64,000 nucleotides of DNA from Psychrosphaera aestuarii. Its GTDB lineage: Bacteria; Pseudomonadota; Gammaproteobacteria; Enterobacterales; Alteromonadaceae. Of this stretch, positions 1 through 9,633 are shown in pieces. The stretch covers positions 1,116,001 through 1,180,000 of the forward strand of contig NZ_CP072844.1 in the NCBI RefSeq assembly GCF_017948405.1. The letters run 5' to 3'. The notes below the pieces were generated by a model. It searched no databases. It saw only the letters and a program-made list of their open reading frames with translations, and was not told the origin of the DNA. The position numbers and the translations under genes were made by a program. Positions within the stretch are counted from its first letter, which is position 1. Every line of letters begins with the position of its first letter.

Positions 1-477
1 AGAAACATTTATGGAGTGCTCCATTAAATAATCATCTTTTTGACGCATTCTTGTCATACAAGCCAGCGCGTCTTGATTTCGAAAAATAGAATCAATAAAA
101 CCATCAGCGACCTCTTTCATGCCACCGGTATCAATGGGTCGACCTGCTTTCATGTTTTTTAAGGCTTGACGTTGAAGTGTTTTAGCTTGGTTATATAGTT
201 TTTTTGCTTTACCAATTTCATCTTTAAACGATGTCTTTGGTCGAACTTTTTCAACAGGAACTGCGGTGCTAACAGGCGCAACTTCAGGTTCTTTTTCATG
301 TTCACTTTTGTCTAAGTCAACTAAAACCTTAGAAACACCTTTCGCTAAGAGATTATTTATCGATTTTTGGCTTCTAACAAACCCACCAGATTTAACGGAA
401 AACCGTCCCGTTTGTTCAGTTACTTCGGCAACAAACATATTGCACTTGAGATCGCTAACTAAAAATTCTTTTAACAT
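1..477 (-). CDS. HD-GYP domain cyclic-di-GMP phosphodiesterase (N-terminal part)
   Basis: Read on the minus strand from the ATG at 477, the frame stays open for 159 codons to the window edge, so only the N-terminal part is present. It begins MLKEFLVSDLKCNMFVAEV and shows a DUF3391-like N-terminal domain (about residues 1-60), a charged linker, then a helical stretch ending in MTRMRQKDDYLMEHSINVS. That ending matches the entry to an HD-GYP domain, where a conserved H-x-x-x-V helix precedes the catalytic HD. DUF3391/HD-GYP proteins hydrolyse the second messenger c-di-GMP. The HD and GYP residues lie outside the window, so activity cannot be judged. It is divergent from hisS. The family call is by eye from the N-terminal architecture. 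Confidence 0.75.
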   Translation of the reverse strand, partial: MLKEFLVSDLKCNMFVAEVTEQTGRFSVKSGGFVRSQKSINNLLAKGVSKVLVDLDKSEHEKEPEVAPVSTAVPVEKVRPKTSFKDEIGKAKKLYNQAKTLQRQALKNMKAGRPIDTGGMKEVADGFIDSIFRNQDALACMTRMRQKDDYLMEHSINVS

Positions 478-592
478 CGTATGAGTAGAGTTTGGTAGTT
501 TTTAATCTAATCAATTTAACAAAAAAACGCATTTGAACCTATAAAAATATATAAAAACTTAGTCGTGAATTGGTAATCATTTACAACGGCAA

Positions 593-621
593 TTTACCTT
601 AGGCGACAAAGCGCATATAAT
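593..621 (+). promoter_or_regulatory. Probable sigma-70 promoter of hisS operon
   Basis: A perfect -10 hexamer TATAAT (616-621) has a -35-like TTTACC (593-598, four of six consensus bases) at a 17-bp spacing. It lies about 35 bp before the hisS start, with transcription expected near 628. Prediction from sequence only. Confidence 0.6.
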
Positions 622-656
622 ACGGCACTATTTTTTATCTAAGGGTTTTTCTAGTC

Positions 657-1940
657 GTGTCAAAACCGATCCAAGCCATTCGAGGCATGAATGATATTCT
701 GCCGATTGAAACCGCTCAGTGGCAGCAAGTTGAAGCTGTATTACGCCAAACTGTAGCCAGTTATGGTTATTCAGAGATCCGCTTTCCAATTGTTGAATTT
801 ACGGACTTGTTTAAGCGTTCTGTTGGTGAAGTTACTGATATCGTTGAAAAAGAGATGTATACATTTGACGATCGTAACGGCGATTCATTAAGTTTACGTC
901 CCGAGGGTACCGCAGTGTGTGTTCGTGCTGCAAATCAGGGCGCACTGTTATATAACCAACAGCAACGTCTTTGGTATACAGGCCCTATGTTTCGTCATGA
1001 ACGTCCTCAAAAAGGTCGCTACCGCCAATTTCATCAGTTTGGAGTTGAATCTTATGGTTTTGCCGGTGCCGACATGGATGCAGAAGTTATCATGTTATCT
1101 GCTCGTCTGTGGAAAGCGTTTGGTATAACTGAACATTTAAAACTTGAAATCAACTCATTAGGAACCAGCGAAGCGCGTCAAGAGTACACAGCAGCATTAG
1201 TTGAGTTTTTGAAAAAACACGAAGACAAGTTAGATGAAGATTCAAAACGCCGTTTAGGTACTAATCCGTTAAGAATACTCGATAGTAAAAACGCGGATGT
1301 GCAAGAAATACTAAAAGATGCACCTCGTTTGTCTGAGCATTTAGATGAAGAATCAGCAGAAATGTTCAGTGAGTTAAAGGCAAGACTGGATGCCGCTGGC
1401 ATTGAATACGTTGTAAATGAGCGCCTTGTTCGTGGTTTAGACTATTACAACCGAACTGTATTCGAGTGGGTTACTGAGAGTTTAGGTTCACAAGGAACAG
1501 TGCTTGCTGGTGGCCGTTACGACGGGTTAGTCGAGCAGTTAGGTGGTAAATCTACACCTGCAGTCGGTTTTGCAATGGGTATTGAGCGTTTGGTGCTTTT
1601 ATTGCAAACATTAGGTATTTTAGTTGAACCAACATCAAGTGCCGATGTCTACATCGTAGCTCAGGGCTTAAGCGCAGAATTAAAAGCGGTTGAAATTGCC
1701 GAGCAATTACGACATTCTGCCCCTAGTTTGCGAGTTGTGAACCATTGCGGTGGTGGCAACTTCAAGAAACAAATGAAGCGTGCTGATAAATTAGGCGCTA
1801 AAGTCGCCCTAATTTTAGGTGAAGACGAAATAAATAATGAACAGGTTACTGTTAAAAACCTAGTTGTACAGGGTGAACAACAAACAGTAAGCTGGAGCGA
1901 CGTAGCCAACCGAGTTCAAGAGTTGGTAGGACAAAATTGA
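657..1940 (+). CDS. hisS: Histidyl-tRNA synthetase
   Basis: Class II aminoacyl-tRNA synthetase that charges tRNA-His in the cytoplasm. The 427-residue product has the usual length and starts with GTG ([15 protein letters not shown], typical of HisRS, which often starts with GTG). Visible features are motif 2 ([19 protein letters not shown], about residues 110-130), the HisA signature [15 protein letters not shown] (about 258-272), motif 3 (GFAMGIERL, about 305-313) and a C-terminal anticodon-binding domain. It heads a cluster with yfgM 45 bp downstream and bamB after that, as in many gammaproteobacteria. The usual upstream neighbours ispG/rodZ are absent; a divergent HD-GYP gene lies there instead. 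The Shine-Dalgarno sequence is weak. Confidence 0.98.
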   Translation: MSKPIQAIRGMNDILPIETAQWQQVEAVLRQTVASYGYSEIRFPIVEFTDLFKRSVGEVTDIVEKEMYTFDDRNGDSLSLRPEGTAVCVRAANQGALLYNQQQRLWYTGPMFRHERPQKGRYRQFHQFGVESYGFAGADMDAEVIMLSARLWKAFGITEHLKLEINSLGTSEARQEYTAALVEFLKKHEDKLDEDSKRRLGTNPLRILDSKNADVQEILKDAPRLSEHLDEESAEMFSELKARLDAAGIEYVVNERLVRGLDYYNRTVFEWVTESLGSQGTVLAGGRYDGLVEQLGGKSTPAVGFAMGIERLVLLLQTLGILVEPTSSADVYIVAQGLSAELKAVEIAEQLRHSAPSLRVVNHCGGGNFKKQMKRADKLGAKVALILGEDEINNEQVTVKNLVVQGEQQTVSWSDVANRVQELVGQN

Positions 1941-1985
1941 TATCTACGCCTAGTGCGTTGATGCAGTGCAAAATATGAGGTTGTA

Positions 1986-2633
1986 ATGGAAATTTACTCA
2001 ACAGAAGAACAACAAGAAGAAGCAATCAAGTCGTTTTTTAAAGAGAATGGCGTACAAATACTTGTAGGCGCAGCATTGGGTTTAGCTGGTTTTACCGGCT
2101 GGAATATGTATGTCGACAGTAAAATTGAAGCGCAAGAAAACGCATCAATGCAATTTGAAGAATTTATCAAAGTGGCCGGTGTAGAAACGGCTAAGTCAGA
2201 GTTAGTTGACGCAGAACTGGATAGTTTTGTTAAAGCACATGGCGAAACAGGCTATGCAATTTTTGCTAACCTGATTGCCGCTAAAAAAGCAGTAGAAGCT
2301 GGTCAACTTACTACAGCAGAAACTCGATTACTTGCAGCGTCAAAAGAAACTTCTGAAGTAAGCCTAAAAGGGTTGGTTGATATTCGTTTGGCTCGAGTAC
2401 AAATTGCTTTAGAAAAGTACGATGTAGCACTTACGACATTAGCATCAATCACAGAATCAGCATATGAAGCTCGCGTAGCCGAAATTAAAGGTGATGCACT
2501 CCTTGCACAAGGTAAAAACACTGAAGCTCGTCAAGCTTATCAAACGGCTGCGGATAAAGGTGGCTTGGATGGAAATGCGATTTTAAAGATGAAGCTTCAA
2601 GATTTGGCATTGTCAACAAACGTTGCTAGCTAA
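1986..2633 (+). CDS. yfgM: YfgM family membrane-anchored TPR protein (ancillary SecYEG translocon subunit)
   Basis: A 215-residue bitopic inner-membrane protein. A short acidic cytoplasmic N-terminus (MEIYSTEEQQEEAIKSFFKE) precedes one membrane span (about residues 23-40, ILVGAALGLAGFTGWNMYV) and a periplasmic TPR_21-type helical domain (about 50-210). In E. coli YfgM associates with the SecYEG translocon and PpiD and aids periplasmic chaperone traffic. The position between hisS and bamB and the length both match the family. The next gene, bamB, starts 12 bp after the stop, so co-transcription is likely. Confidence 0.93.
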   Translation: MEIYSTEEQQEEAIKSFFKENGVQILVGAALGLAGFTGWNMYVDSKIEAQENASMQFEEFIKVAGVETAKSELVDAELDSFVKAHGETGYAIFANLIAAKKAVEAGQLTTAETRLLAASKETSEVSLKGLVDIRLARVQIALEKYDVALTTLASITESAYEARVAEIKGDALLAQGKNTEARQAYQTAADKGGLDGNAILKMKLQDLALSTNVAS

Positions 2634-2645
2634 AAGGCAGACAAT

Positions 2646-3917
2646 ATGCTGTTAAAAAGTGTTAAAACGAGTGGTATAAAGCTCGCGTTGTTAGCGTCTC
2701 TAAGTGCATCAATGTTGATGGGTTGTGAGACAACAGAAGAAAATGAAGCAACACGAATTGCCGAGTTAAAACCAATTAACATCACAAGACATGTTGATGT
2801 TGAATGGCGAGAGCAAGCGGGTTCTGGTGTCGATAATTATTTTTCTAACCTTCAACCTGCCATCGTTGGTGATTTAATCTTTGCTGCAAGCAGGAAAGGT
2901 GAAGTAATAGCTTACAACAAGCTGACCGGCGAGACTGTTTGGGAAACTGACACGCGTATTAATACGCCTTCTTTGCTTGATAAAATATTGTTGAATGATA
3001 ATGAAACTGACAAGTTAAGCGGTGGTATTACGGCAGCATATAAAAATATTTATATCGGCTCAGAAAATGGTGAGATAATCGCGCTTTCGCAGGCTGATGG
3101 TAAACTACTTTGGCGTCAAAAAGTACCAGGTGAAGTAGTTGCTGCCCCTGATGCTGGTGATGGTTGGATAGCAGCATCGACAACATCTGGACATGTTGTT
3201 GTATTACATCCTGATACAGGCGAGCAACGTTGGCAGTCTGAAACGACAGTTCCAACGTTAACGTTGCGCGGTACCTCTTCGCCTACCATTGCAAGTGGTG
3301 GCGTGCTAGTTGGTACGGCGACCGGTAAGCTACAAGTAATGCTGTTAGAGCAAGGCCTACTTGCTTGGGACTCCCCAATAGCAGTAGTAAAGGGTACAAC
3401 AGAGCTAGAGCGTTTAATTGACGTTGATAGTAAGCCTGTGGTCGTTGGTAGTGAAGTTTTTATGATCGCATACAACGGTAACTTAGCTTCGGTTGATATT
3501 CAGTCTGGTCGTATTAATTGGAAGCGTGAGTACTCGTCGTATCGCAACCTGACTTTAGATGCTGGTGTTATCTACTTAACTGACTCCAAAGGATTTGTAA
3601 CCGCAGTAGATGCTGCGACAGGTACGGAGAAGTGGACAAACAACGACTTTTATAATCGCCGCTTAACACAGCCAGTCGTATATAAAGACACGATTGTAGT
3701 GGGTGATTTTGAAGGTTATTTTCACTTCTTAGACAAATCGTCAGGTATTGAAATTTCGCGCTATAAGCTTGATGACTATGATTACTCAGTATTCCATTGG
3801 TTTACAAGCTGGTTTACGAGCGAAGACCGTCGCGCGTATACTGCTCCGGTTGCGTCAAATGAGTTGTTATATATACAAACTCGAGATGGCGAACTGACCG
3901 CTTTACGTCTACCGTAA
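2646..3917 (+). CDS. bamB: Outer membrane assembly lipoprotein BamB
   Basis: Lipoprotein subunit of the BAM complex, which folds beta-barrel proteins into the outer membrane. The signal peptide ends in lipobox LMGC with the lipidated cysteine at residue 27, and no Asp follows at +2, consistent with outer-membrane sorting. The remaining ~395 residues carry repeated PQQ-like beta-propeller blades, visible as recurring patterns such as AYNKLTGETVWET, ALSQADGKLLWRQ, VLHPDTGEQRWQS and VDIQSGRINWKRE. Length 423 is close to the usual ~390-400. It follows yfgM by 12 bp and precedes der, the conserved order. A hairpin follows the gene. Confidence 0.96.
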   Translation: MLLKSVKTSGIKLALLASLSASMLMGCETTEENEATRIAELKPINITRHVDVEWREQAGSGVDNYFSNLQPAIVGDLIFAASRKGEVIAYNKLTGETVWETDTRINTPSLLDKILLNDNETDKLSGGITAAYKNIYIGSENGEIIALSQADGKLLWRQKVPGEVVAAPDAGDGWIAASTTSGHVVVLHPDTGEQRWQSETTVPTLTLRGTSSPTIASGGVLVGTATGKLQVMLLEQGLLAWDSPIAVVKGTTELERLIDVDSKPVVVGSEVFMIAYNGNLASVDIQSGRINWKREYSSYRNLTLDAGVIYLTDSKGFVTAVDAATGTEKWTNNDFYNRRLTQPVVYKDTIVVGDFEGYFHFLDKSSGIEISRYKLDDYDYSVFHWFTSWFTSEDRRAYTAPVASNELLYIQTRDGELTALRLP

Positions 3918-3935
3918 TAGTTAGACATTTTTAAT

Positions 3936-3972
3936 AGGCTTTGTAGTCCATATTGGTTACGAAGCCTTTTTC
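3936..3972 (+). terminator. Rho-independent terminator after bamB
   Basis: An 11-bp inverted repeat, AGGCTTTGTAG paired with TTACGAAGCCT (one or two G-T type mismatches), is followed by TTTTTCG. It ends the hisS-yfgM-bamB unit before der. Confidence 0.65.
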
Positions 3973-4023
3973 GTTTTTATTATTTATTGGTTTTTTACTA
4001 AATCAAACTTTTGAGGTGAATTC

Positions 4024-5589
4024 ATGCTACCTGTAGTGGCTCTAGTTGGTCGTCCTAATGTTGGAAAGTCAACCCTGTTTAATCGCTTAACTAAGACGCG
4101 CGATGCGTTGGTGGCGGACTTTCCTGGACTTACACGTGACCGTCGTTATGGACAAGCCAGTCATGACGAAAACAACTTTATTGTTGTAGATACAGGAGGT
4201 ATTGATGGAACGGAAGAAGGGATTGATGTGGAAATGGCTGAGCAGTCGTTACTCGCGATTGATGAAGCAGATGTCATTTTATTTTTAGTTGATGCTAGAG
4301 CGGGTCTAACGGCCGCTGATGAAGCTATTGCGCTGCATTTACGTAAAAAAGACAAACCGACGTTTGTTGTTGCAAACAAAGTCGATGGTATTGATGGTGA
4401 TTCTTATAGTGCTGAGTTTTACTCTTTAGCACTAGGTGATGTTCATCAAATAGCTGCGTCTCAAGGTCGTGGTATTAGCCAGCTGTTAGATTATTCATTA
4501 ATGCCAGTTGTAGAGCGCTTAACGGCGGAATATGAAGCTGCAATGGATGAATTGGCTGAAGCTGAACGTTTGTTAGAAAGCATGGGTGATGAACACGCTG
4601 AGACTGACGGTGATGCAGAGCCAAACGTTAAGAAGTTACAATCCCTTGAAGATTTAGCACTTGATCATGAGCATGATGAAAAGAGTGATGAAGAGGCGGT
4701 CCCTTTTGAAGATTTACCAATAAAGTTTGCAATTATTGGTCGACCTAACGTAGGTAAGTCTACACTAACTAATCGTATGTTAGGTGAAGAGCGCGTTGTA
4801 GTTTATGACATGCCGGGTACAACTCGTGACTCAGTTTATATTCCAATGACACGCAACGACGAAGACTTTATTATTATTGATACAGCCGGAGTTCGACGTC
4901 GTGGTCGAATTAAGCAGTCTATCGAGAAGTTCTCAGTCGTTAAAACCCTACAAGCTATCGAAGACGCCAATGTAGTGTTATTGCTATTGGATGCGCGAGA
5001 AGGTATTTCTGATCAAGATTTAAGCTTGCTTGGTTTTGCTTTGAATGCGGGTCGTTCAATAGTAATCGCAGTTAACAAATGGGATGGCTTAGACCAAGGC
5101 GTAAAAGATGATGTTAAGAGAGAATTGGATCGTCGCTTAGGCTTTATTGATTTTGCTCGTCTGCACTTTATTTCTGCATTACATGGCACTGGTGTTGGAC
5201 ATTTATACGAGTCAATTGTTGAAGCTTATCAGTCAGCAACCAAGCGTATTTCAACCTCTATGGTAACTCGTATCATGAAAATGGCTCAGGATGATCATCA
5301 GCCGCCTATGATTCGTGGTCGTAGAATAAAACTTAAATACGCCCATGCTGGTGGTTATAACCCGCCTCGTATCGTAATTCACGGTAATCAGGTTGATGAA
5401 TTGCCAGATTCTTACAAGCGTTACCTAATGAACTACTATCGTAAGGCGTTGGATGTAATGGGCACGCCAATAAAAATTGAATTCAGAGAGGGCGATAACC
5501 CATTTGAAGACAAAAAACAGAAAGCCATGACATTGTCTCAACAACGTCGAGCTGGTGGCTTTATTAAACGTCACAGCAGAAGAAATTAA
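4024..5589 (+). CDS. der: Ribosome biogenesis GTPase Der (EngA)
   Basis: Tandem-GTPase assembly factor for the 50S ribosomal subunit. Two complete G domains are visible: P-loop GRPNVGKST at about residues 8-16 and again near 239, with DxxG (DTGGI; DTAGV), NKVD and NKWD motifs. A KH-like domain follows (about 435-510, [24 protein letters not shown]). At 521 residues it is longer than the ~490 of E. coli. The extra length is a very acidic linker (about residues 170-232) between the G domains, a known variable region. The RBS GAGGTG lies 5 bp before the ATG. It stands alone between two hairpin terminators. Confidence 0.98.
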   Translation: MLPVVALVGRPNVGKSTLFNRLTKTRDALVADFPGLTRDRRYGQASHDENNFIVVDTGGIDGTEEGIDVEMAEQSLLAIDEADVILFLVDARAGLTAADEAIALHLRKKDKPTFVVANKVDGIDGDSYSAEFYSLALGDVHQIAASQGRGISQLLDYSLMPVVERLTAEYEAAMDELAEAERLLESMGDEHAETDGDAEPNVKKLQSLEDLALDHEHDEKSDEEAVPFEDLPIKFAIIGRPNVGKSTLTNRMLGEERVVVYDMPGTTRDSVYIPMTRNDEDFIIIDTAGVRRRGRIKQSIEKFSVVKTLQAIEDANVVLLLLDAREGISDQDLSLLGFALNAGRSIVIAVNKWDGLDQGVKDDVKRELDRRLGFIDFARLHFISALHGTGVGHLYESIVEAYQSATKRISTSMVTRIMKMAQDDHQPPMIRGRRIKLKYAHAGGYNPPRIVIHGNQVDELPDSYKRYLMNYYRKALDVMGTPIKIEFREGDNPFEDKKQKAMTLSQQRRAGGFIKRHSRRN

Positions 5590-5628
5590 GTCTAGACATT
5601 TAGTGTCTTATTTTAGACTGTGAAGATT

Positions 5629-5663
5629 GAAGCCAACCCTAAAAAGTTGGCTTCCGCATTTTT
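5629..5663 (+). terminator. Rho-independent terminator after der
   Basis: Perfect 9-bp stem GAAGCCAAC/GTTGGCTTC (5629-5637 with 5646-5654) with an A-rich loop, followed shortly by ATTTTTG. Confidence 0.75.
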
Positions 5664-5734
5664 GAATGCTATTCTCAGGGCTCAAATTGAGAGATTATTA
5701 TGTTCCGAGTGACTTTTATTGCGAGAAGTAGGTA

Positions 5735-7033
5735 ATGAGAGAGTTTATACACAGTTTTCCGAAACAACACAGATATGCCCTGTTAGGTGCGTTGGGTTTG
5801 TTGTTTGTTTTACTTTTATTACCATCTGAATCTGCAGAAGCGTCAAAAGATGTCATTCATGTTGCCGCTGATTATCAAGAGTTAGCTGTTGGTCAGGAAT
5901 ACCCGTTACCTCTAGAAATAAAAGCAACTTCTCATTACAGTCAAGCAAATACCTCGACTAAACAAGTACGTATCAAAAGTGGTGACTCTCTCGCTACAAT
6001 ATTTCAGCGTCAAAACGTACCACAAAAAACCATGTTACAGATCACTCGTTCGGGCAAGCTATCTCAACAATTTACCAAACTAATACCTGGCAAATATCTA
6101 ACGTTTACCTTCGATGAAAATAACGAGCTTATTGAGCTTCAATACGCGACCCAAGCGGTTGAGACCTTAGTGGCAAAAAGACTAGATGACGGCAAGTTTG
6201 AGACAGAATTAGAACAAAAAGAAACAGTAGTAACAGAAAAGTATTTTGAAGGAACCATTAATAGTAATTTCTGGAACGCTGGCGTCATGGCAGGCTTAAA
6301 CGATAAGCTTATAATGAACTTAGCCAATATATTTCAATGGGATGTCGATTTTGCATTAGACATTCGTGAGGGCGACCATTTCTCAGCGCTCGTCGAACAG
6401 ATTTTTATCGATGGTGAGTTTGCCGGTTATGGAGAAATACTTGCAGCCGAGTTTACCAACCAAAATGATGACTTTAGTGCCGTTCGTTATTCTGATGGGC
6501 GTTATTACACGCCAAGTGGCGACAGCATGCAAAAAACCTTTTTACGAGCGCCAGTGAGCTTTAAATACATCAGCTCAAGCTTTAGCAACCGTAGATACCA
6601 CCCAGTTCAAAAGCGATATAAAGCACATCGTGGAGTAGATTATGCCGCGAGTACAGGCACACCTGTTTTTGCTGCGGGTGATGGAAAAGTAATAAAGTCA
6701 GGATACGATAGATTTAACGGTCATCATGTTTTTGTTGAACATGGCGGCGGTATTACCACAAAGTATATTCATTTCTCAAAAAGAAAAGTTCGTAAAGGCG
6801 CAAAAGTTAAGCAAGGCCAAGTTATTGGCTTAGTGGGCGCAACGGGTTTGGCTGCGGGTCCACACTTACATTATGAGTTTTTGGTAAATGGCGTTCACCG
6901 CAATCCGAGAACGGTTTCGTTGCCAAAGGCAAATCCTATATCGAAAGATGAAAAACAACGCTTCTTAGCCTTGGCAGAATCTCGTATGGACATGTTGCAG
7001 CACAATAAAAACCTTCTATTGGCCATGCGTTAA
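5735..7033 (+). CDS. M23 family peptidoglycan endopeptidase (MepM/OapA-like)
   Basis: A 432-residue envelope metallopeptidase expected to cut peptidoglycan cross-links in the periplasm. It has one N-terminal membrane anchor (about residues 14-30), an OapA/LysM-like region (about 75-135, VRIKSGDSLATIFQRQNVPQ), a middle domain, and a C-terminal LytM/M23 domain (about 275-400). Zinc ligands are visible as H298/D302 (HRGVD) and H377/H379 (HLH), so the enzyme looks active. This architecture matches E. coli MepM (YebA). The gene precedes anmK by 11 bp; anmK recycles anhydro-muramic acid released from peptidoglycan, so the pair may form a cell-wall remodelling and recycling unit. The exact ortholog name is uncertain. 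Confidence 0.88.
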   Translation: MREFIHSFPKQHRYALLGALGLLFVLLLLPSESAEASKDVIHVAADYQELAVGQEYPLPLEIKATSHYSQANTSTKQVRIKSGDSLATIFQRQNVPQKTMLQITRSGKLSQQFTKLIPGKYLTFTFDENNELIELQYATQAVETLVAKRLDDGKFETELEQKETVVTEKYFEGTINSNFWNAGVMAGLNDKLIMNLANIFQWDVDFALDIREGDHFSALVEQIFIDGEFAGYGEILAAEFTNQNDDFSAVRYSDGRYYTPSGDSMQKTFLRAPVSFKYISSSFSNRRYHPVQKRYKAHRGVDYAASTGTPVFAAGDGKVIKSGYDRFNGHHVFVEHGGGITTKYIHFSKRKVRKGAKVKQGQVIGLVGATGLAAGPHLHYEFLVNGVHRNPRTVSLPKANPISKDEKQRFLALAESRMDMLQHNKNLLLAMR

Positions 7034-7044
7034 AGGCGAATTCA

Positions 7045-8169
7045 GTGTCAGACTATTATATTGGTATAATGACTGGCACCAGTTTAGATGCAATTGATAT
7101 TGCACTAGTTGAGTTTGCCGACACCCCCCTCTTAATTGCCAGTGACTCCGTTCCTTTATCTGATAAGTTAAAGCAAGGTTTATCAGATATAAGCTTACCA
7201 AATGCTCAAATCGAATCTTTAATAGCAATTAAAATGCTAGAGCAGTCATATACCAATAGTGTTATAGCTGCTTTAGATTTATTTCTTGCGAACCCCGAAG
7301 TAGAAAACCTCCGTAGTAACATTAAAGCCATTGGTTTACATGGTGTGACAGTTTCCCATGAGCCTAACTTGCCGATGCCGTTCACCTGGCAATTAGTGGA
7401 CGGTCACAAGGTTGCCGCCGCACTGAATCTGGATGTCGTTTACGATTTCCGTAGTAAGGATGTTGCACTTGGTGGTCAGGGTGCCCCCTTGGTACCAATG
7501 TTTCATTATTCGGTATTTAAAGATGTTGGACTAGACATCGCGGTGCTGAATTTAGGTGGCATCGCCAATGTGACAAAGTGGGCGTCAAAAGACAATATAA
7601 TTGGTTTTGATACAGGGCCCGCCAATACCTTGTTAGACTTTTGGATACAAAAGCAACAAAATCTTGCTTATGACAAAGGCGGTCAGTGGGCGAGCAGTGG
7701 TAACGTAAACAAAGCATTGTTAAATTATTTATTAGACGAAGACTACTTTCATCAACCTTACCCTAAAAGCACTGGTAAGGAATATTTTAACGAGTCGTGG
7801 TTAAACGCTAAATTAGCACTGTTTTTAAAGAATAATACACCACTTCATTCACAAGACGTCCAGGCAACTTTGGTGCAACTAACCGTAGAAAGTGTCGTGT
7901 TAGCTATTAAGCAACTAGCCGAAATAAAAGTTCTGGCAGTCTGTGGAGGAGGTGTGCATAATCAATTTTTAATAGCTAGGTTAGCAGCAGCATTACCTAA
8001 GGTTGAAGTTTGTAGTACAGCTAAGTTTGGTATTTGCCCCGATAATATGGAAGCGATGGCATTTGCTTGGTTGGCTAAATGTAGGATTGACAACATTCCG
8101 GCTACACTGCCGACAATTACTGGTACGTCTAAGCCTGCGGTATTAGGAGCTTGGGTGTCGTCAGCTTAG
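7045..8169 (+). CDS. anmK: Anhydro-N-acetylmuramic acid kinase
   Basis: Cytoplasmic kinase that converts 1,6-anhydro-MurNAc from cell-wall turnover into MurNAc-6-phosphate. The 374-residue protein carries the family signatures GIMTGTSLDAIDIALVEF (residues 7-24), GLHGVTVSHEP, LGGQGAPLVPMFHY, LNLGGIANVTKW, GFDTGPANTLLDFW and VCGGGVHN near the C-terminus, all belonging to the ASKHA-type kinase fold. The start is GTG at 7045, supported by AGGCGA a few bases upstream. It lies 11 bp after the M23 peptidase gene and is probably co-transcribed with it. Confidence 0.97.
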   Translation: MSDYYIGIMTGTSLDAIDIALVEFADTPLLIASDSVPLSDKLKQGLSDISLPNAQIESLIAIKMLEQSYTNSVIAALDLFLANPEVENLRSNIKAIGLHGVTVSHEPNLPMPFTWQLVDGHKVAAALNLDVVYDFRSKDVALGGQGAPLVPMFHYSVFKDVGLDIAVLNLGGIANVTKWASKDNIIGFDTGPANTLLDFWIQKQQNLAYDKGGQWASSGNVNKALLNYLLDEDYFHQPYPKSTGKEYFNESWLNAKLALFLKNNTPLHSQDVQATLVQLTVESVVLAIKQLAEIKVLAVCGGGVHNQFLIARLAAALPKVEVCSTAKFGICPDNMEAMAFAWLAKCRIDNIPATLPTITGTSKPAVLGAWVSSA

Positions 8170-8281
8170 TTGTGGTGGCACAACCGTACTTTAGTTAATT
8201 TAAAACAACATTAATCACGAAATAATAAAAAATAATACAGCACTATAAAACTAATAAAAACTATAATAATAGGGTCTAAAA

Positions 8282-9502
8282 TTGTCGTATTCTCTACAAG
8301 CATTTTTCCGCGCTATCGCGTTTCCAACACTTTTGTTCATTGGTGTTATATCCGCTGTTGAAACAGGCTTTGCAAACCTAACACCATGGCAAGATCTTAT
8401 CTTACAGACACCACTGCTATTATTCGCAGCTACTATTATTCTCGCATTACGGTTTAATCAAACCCGAGTGATCTATATTGTGCTTTTCCTCGCATTAGCT
8501 TGGGCGAATAGCGGTAAGGTCGAGAACATCGACTATTTCTCATTTCACCCTAGTCTGTTTTTTATCTCTCAGTTATTTGTGCTCATGGCCTTTAGTTTTG
8601 ATCAAAATAAAATGGTTTGGGGGCGTCATGGTCTAACTCGAGTTTTAGTTTTATTTGCCTTGGTATTTATCAATTACAAATTTAATCACTCAATAACGGT
8701 TAATGAAATCTTATCCTCGCAAGTCATTTCACTGTCAGCAGATTCAAAAATATCGCCTTATTTTCAAATAGAGTTTATTGTTTCAGCTATTTGTTTATTT
8801 ACTTTAGCTACTCGTCAAATAATGAAACCAAGTCAATTAAACGCGAGTATTTGGGCGCTGGCTTTTGGTGTTATTGTGATCCAGTTTGGTGACTTTACTT
8901 ATTACACAACGATTGTGAGCTACTGTTTATTTGGCGTCCTTATCATTCATGCTGTGCTTACCGATTCATACCAAATGGCATTTTCCGATGAGTTAACAGG
9001 CTTATCAGCGAGGAGAGCATTACTCCAATCATCTATTTCATTAGGTAAGCGATACACGGTCGCAATGATGGATGTAGATCACTTTAAGAAATTTAACGAC
9101 ACCTACGGCCATGATGTTGGTGATCAGGTATTGCGACTGGTTGCGAGTAAAATTAACGATGTAAAAGGCGGCGGCAAGGCTTATCGATATGGTGGCGAAG
9201 AGTTTACGATCATATTTCCTAATAAGTCTGTAAGTTATGCTATTCCATTTTTAGAGCAAGTACGCGAAGAAATCGCAAACTACCAGATGGCAATACGAAA
9301 CGATGATCGCCCTGAAGACCAAAAGAAAGGTAAGTCGTCTCGTAAAAAGTCAGAGTCGAAAACCAAGTTTGTAAACGTCACAATCAGTATTGGTGTCGCT
9401 GAGCGAGAAGGGCAACTAAAAGACTTTGACCAAGTCTTAAAACAGGCAGATGAAGCCTTATACAGAGCGAAACAAGCGGGCCGAAACTGCTTAGCGGAAT
9501 AG
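8282..9502 (+). CDS. Membrane GGDEF diguanylate cyclase
   Basis: A 406-residue protein with about six membrane-spanning helices in residues 1-235 and a C-terminal GGDEF domain (about 240-406) that would make c-di-GMP from two GTP. The active loop reads GGEEF (304-308), preceded by MDVDHFKKFNDTYGHDVGDQVL, which contributes metal and substrate contacts, so catalysis is probably intact. The RxxD inhibitory site normally five residues before the motif is replaced by KGGG, so classic product inhibition is unlikely. A charged insert (PEDQKKGKSSRKKSESK) lies in the second half of the domain. The start is TTG, the only start consistent with the hydrophobic N-terminus, with AGGG upstream. The sensor region matches no family I can name. 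Confidence 0.88.
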   Translation: MSYSLQAFFRAIAFPTLLFIGVISAVETGFANLTPWQDLILQTPLLLFAATIILALRFNQTRVIYIVLFLALAWANSGKVENIDYFSFHPSLFFISQLFVLMAFSFDQNKMVWGRHGLTRVLVLFALVFINYKFNHSITVNEILSSQVISLSADSKISPYFQIEFIVSAICLFTLATRQIMKPSQLNASIWALAFGVIVIQFGDFTYYTTIVSYCLFGVLIIHAVLTDSYQMAFSDELTGLSARRALLQSSISLGKRYTVAMMDVDHFKKFNDTYGHDVGDQVLRLVASKINDVKGGGKAYRYGGEEFTIIFPNKSVSYAIPFLEQVREEIANYQMAIRNDDRPEDQKKGKSSRKKSESKTKFVNVTISIGVAEREGQLKDFDQVLKQADEALYRAKQAGRNCLAE

Positions 9503-9633
9503 TTGCTAATCTTTAAACTTGATTGCGCTTTACGACTAACAGTTTGTAACAATTAAAAATTGTATGTTTTCTTAATCGCGCTATTCTTCGTCACAATAAA
9601 AAGTATCAGTTGTATAAGAATGGAAACGCAGAA

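Noticed and set aside
266..484. Plus-strand open frame of 72 codons at the left end
   Set aside because: It is the antisense shadow of the HD-GYP protein, whose minus-strand translation is recognisable.
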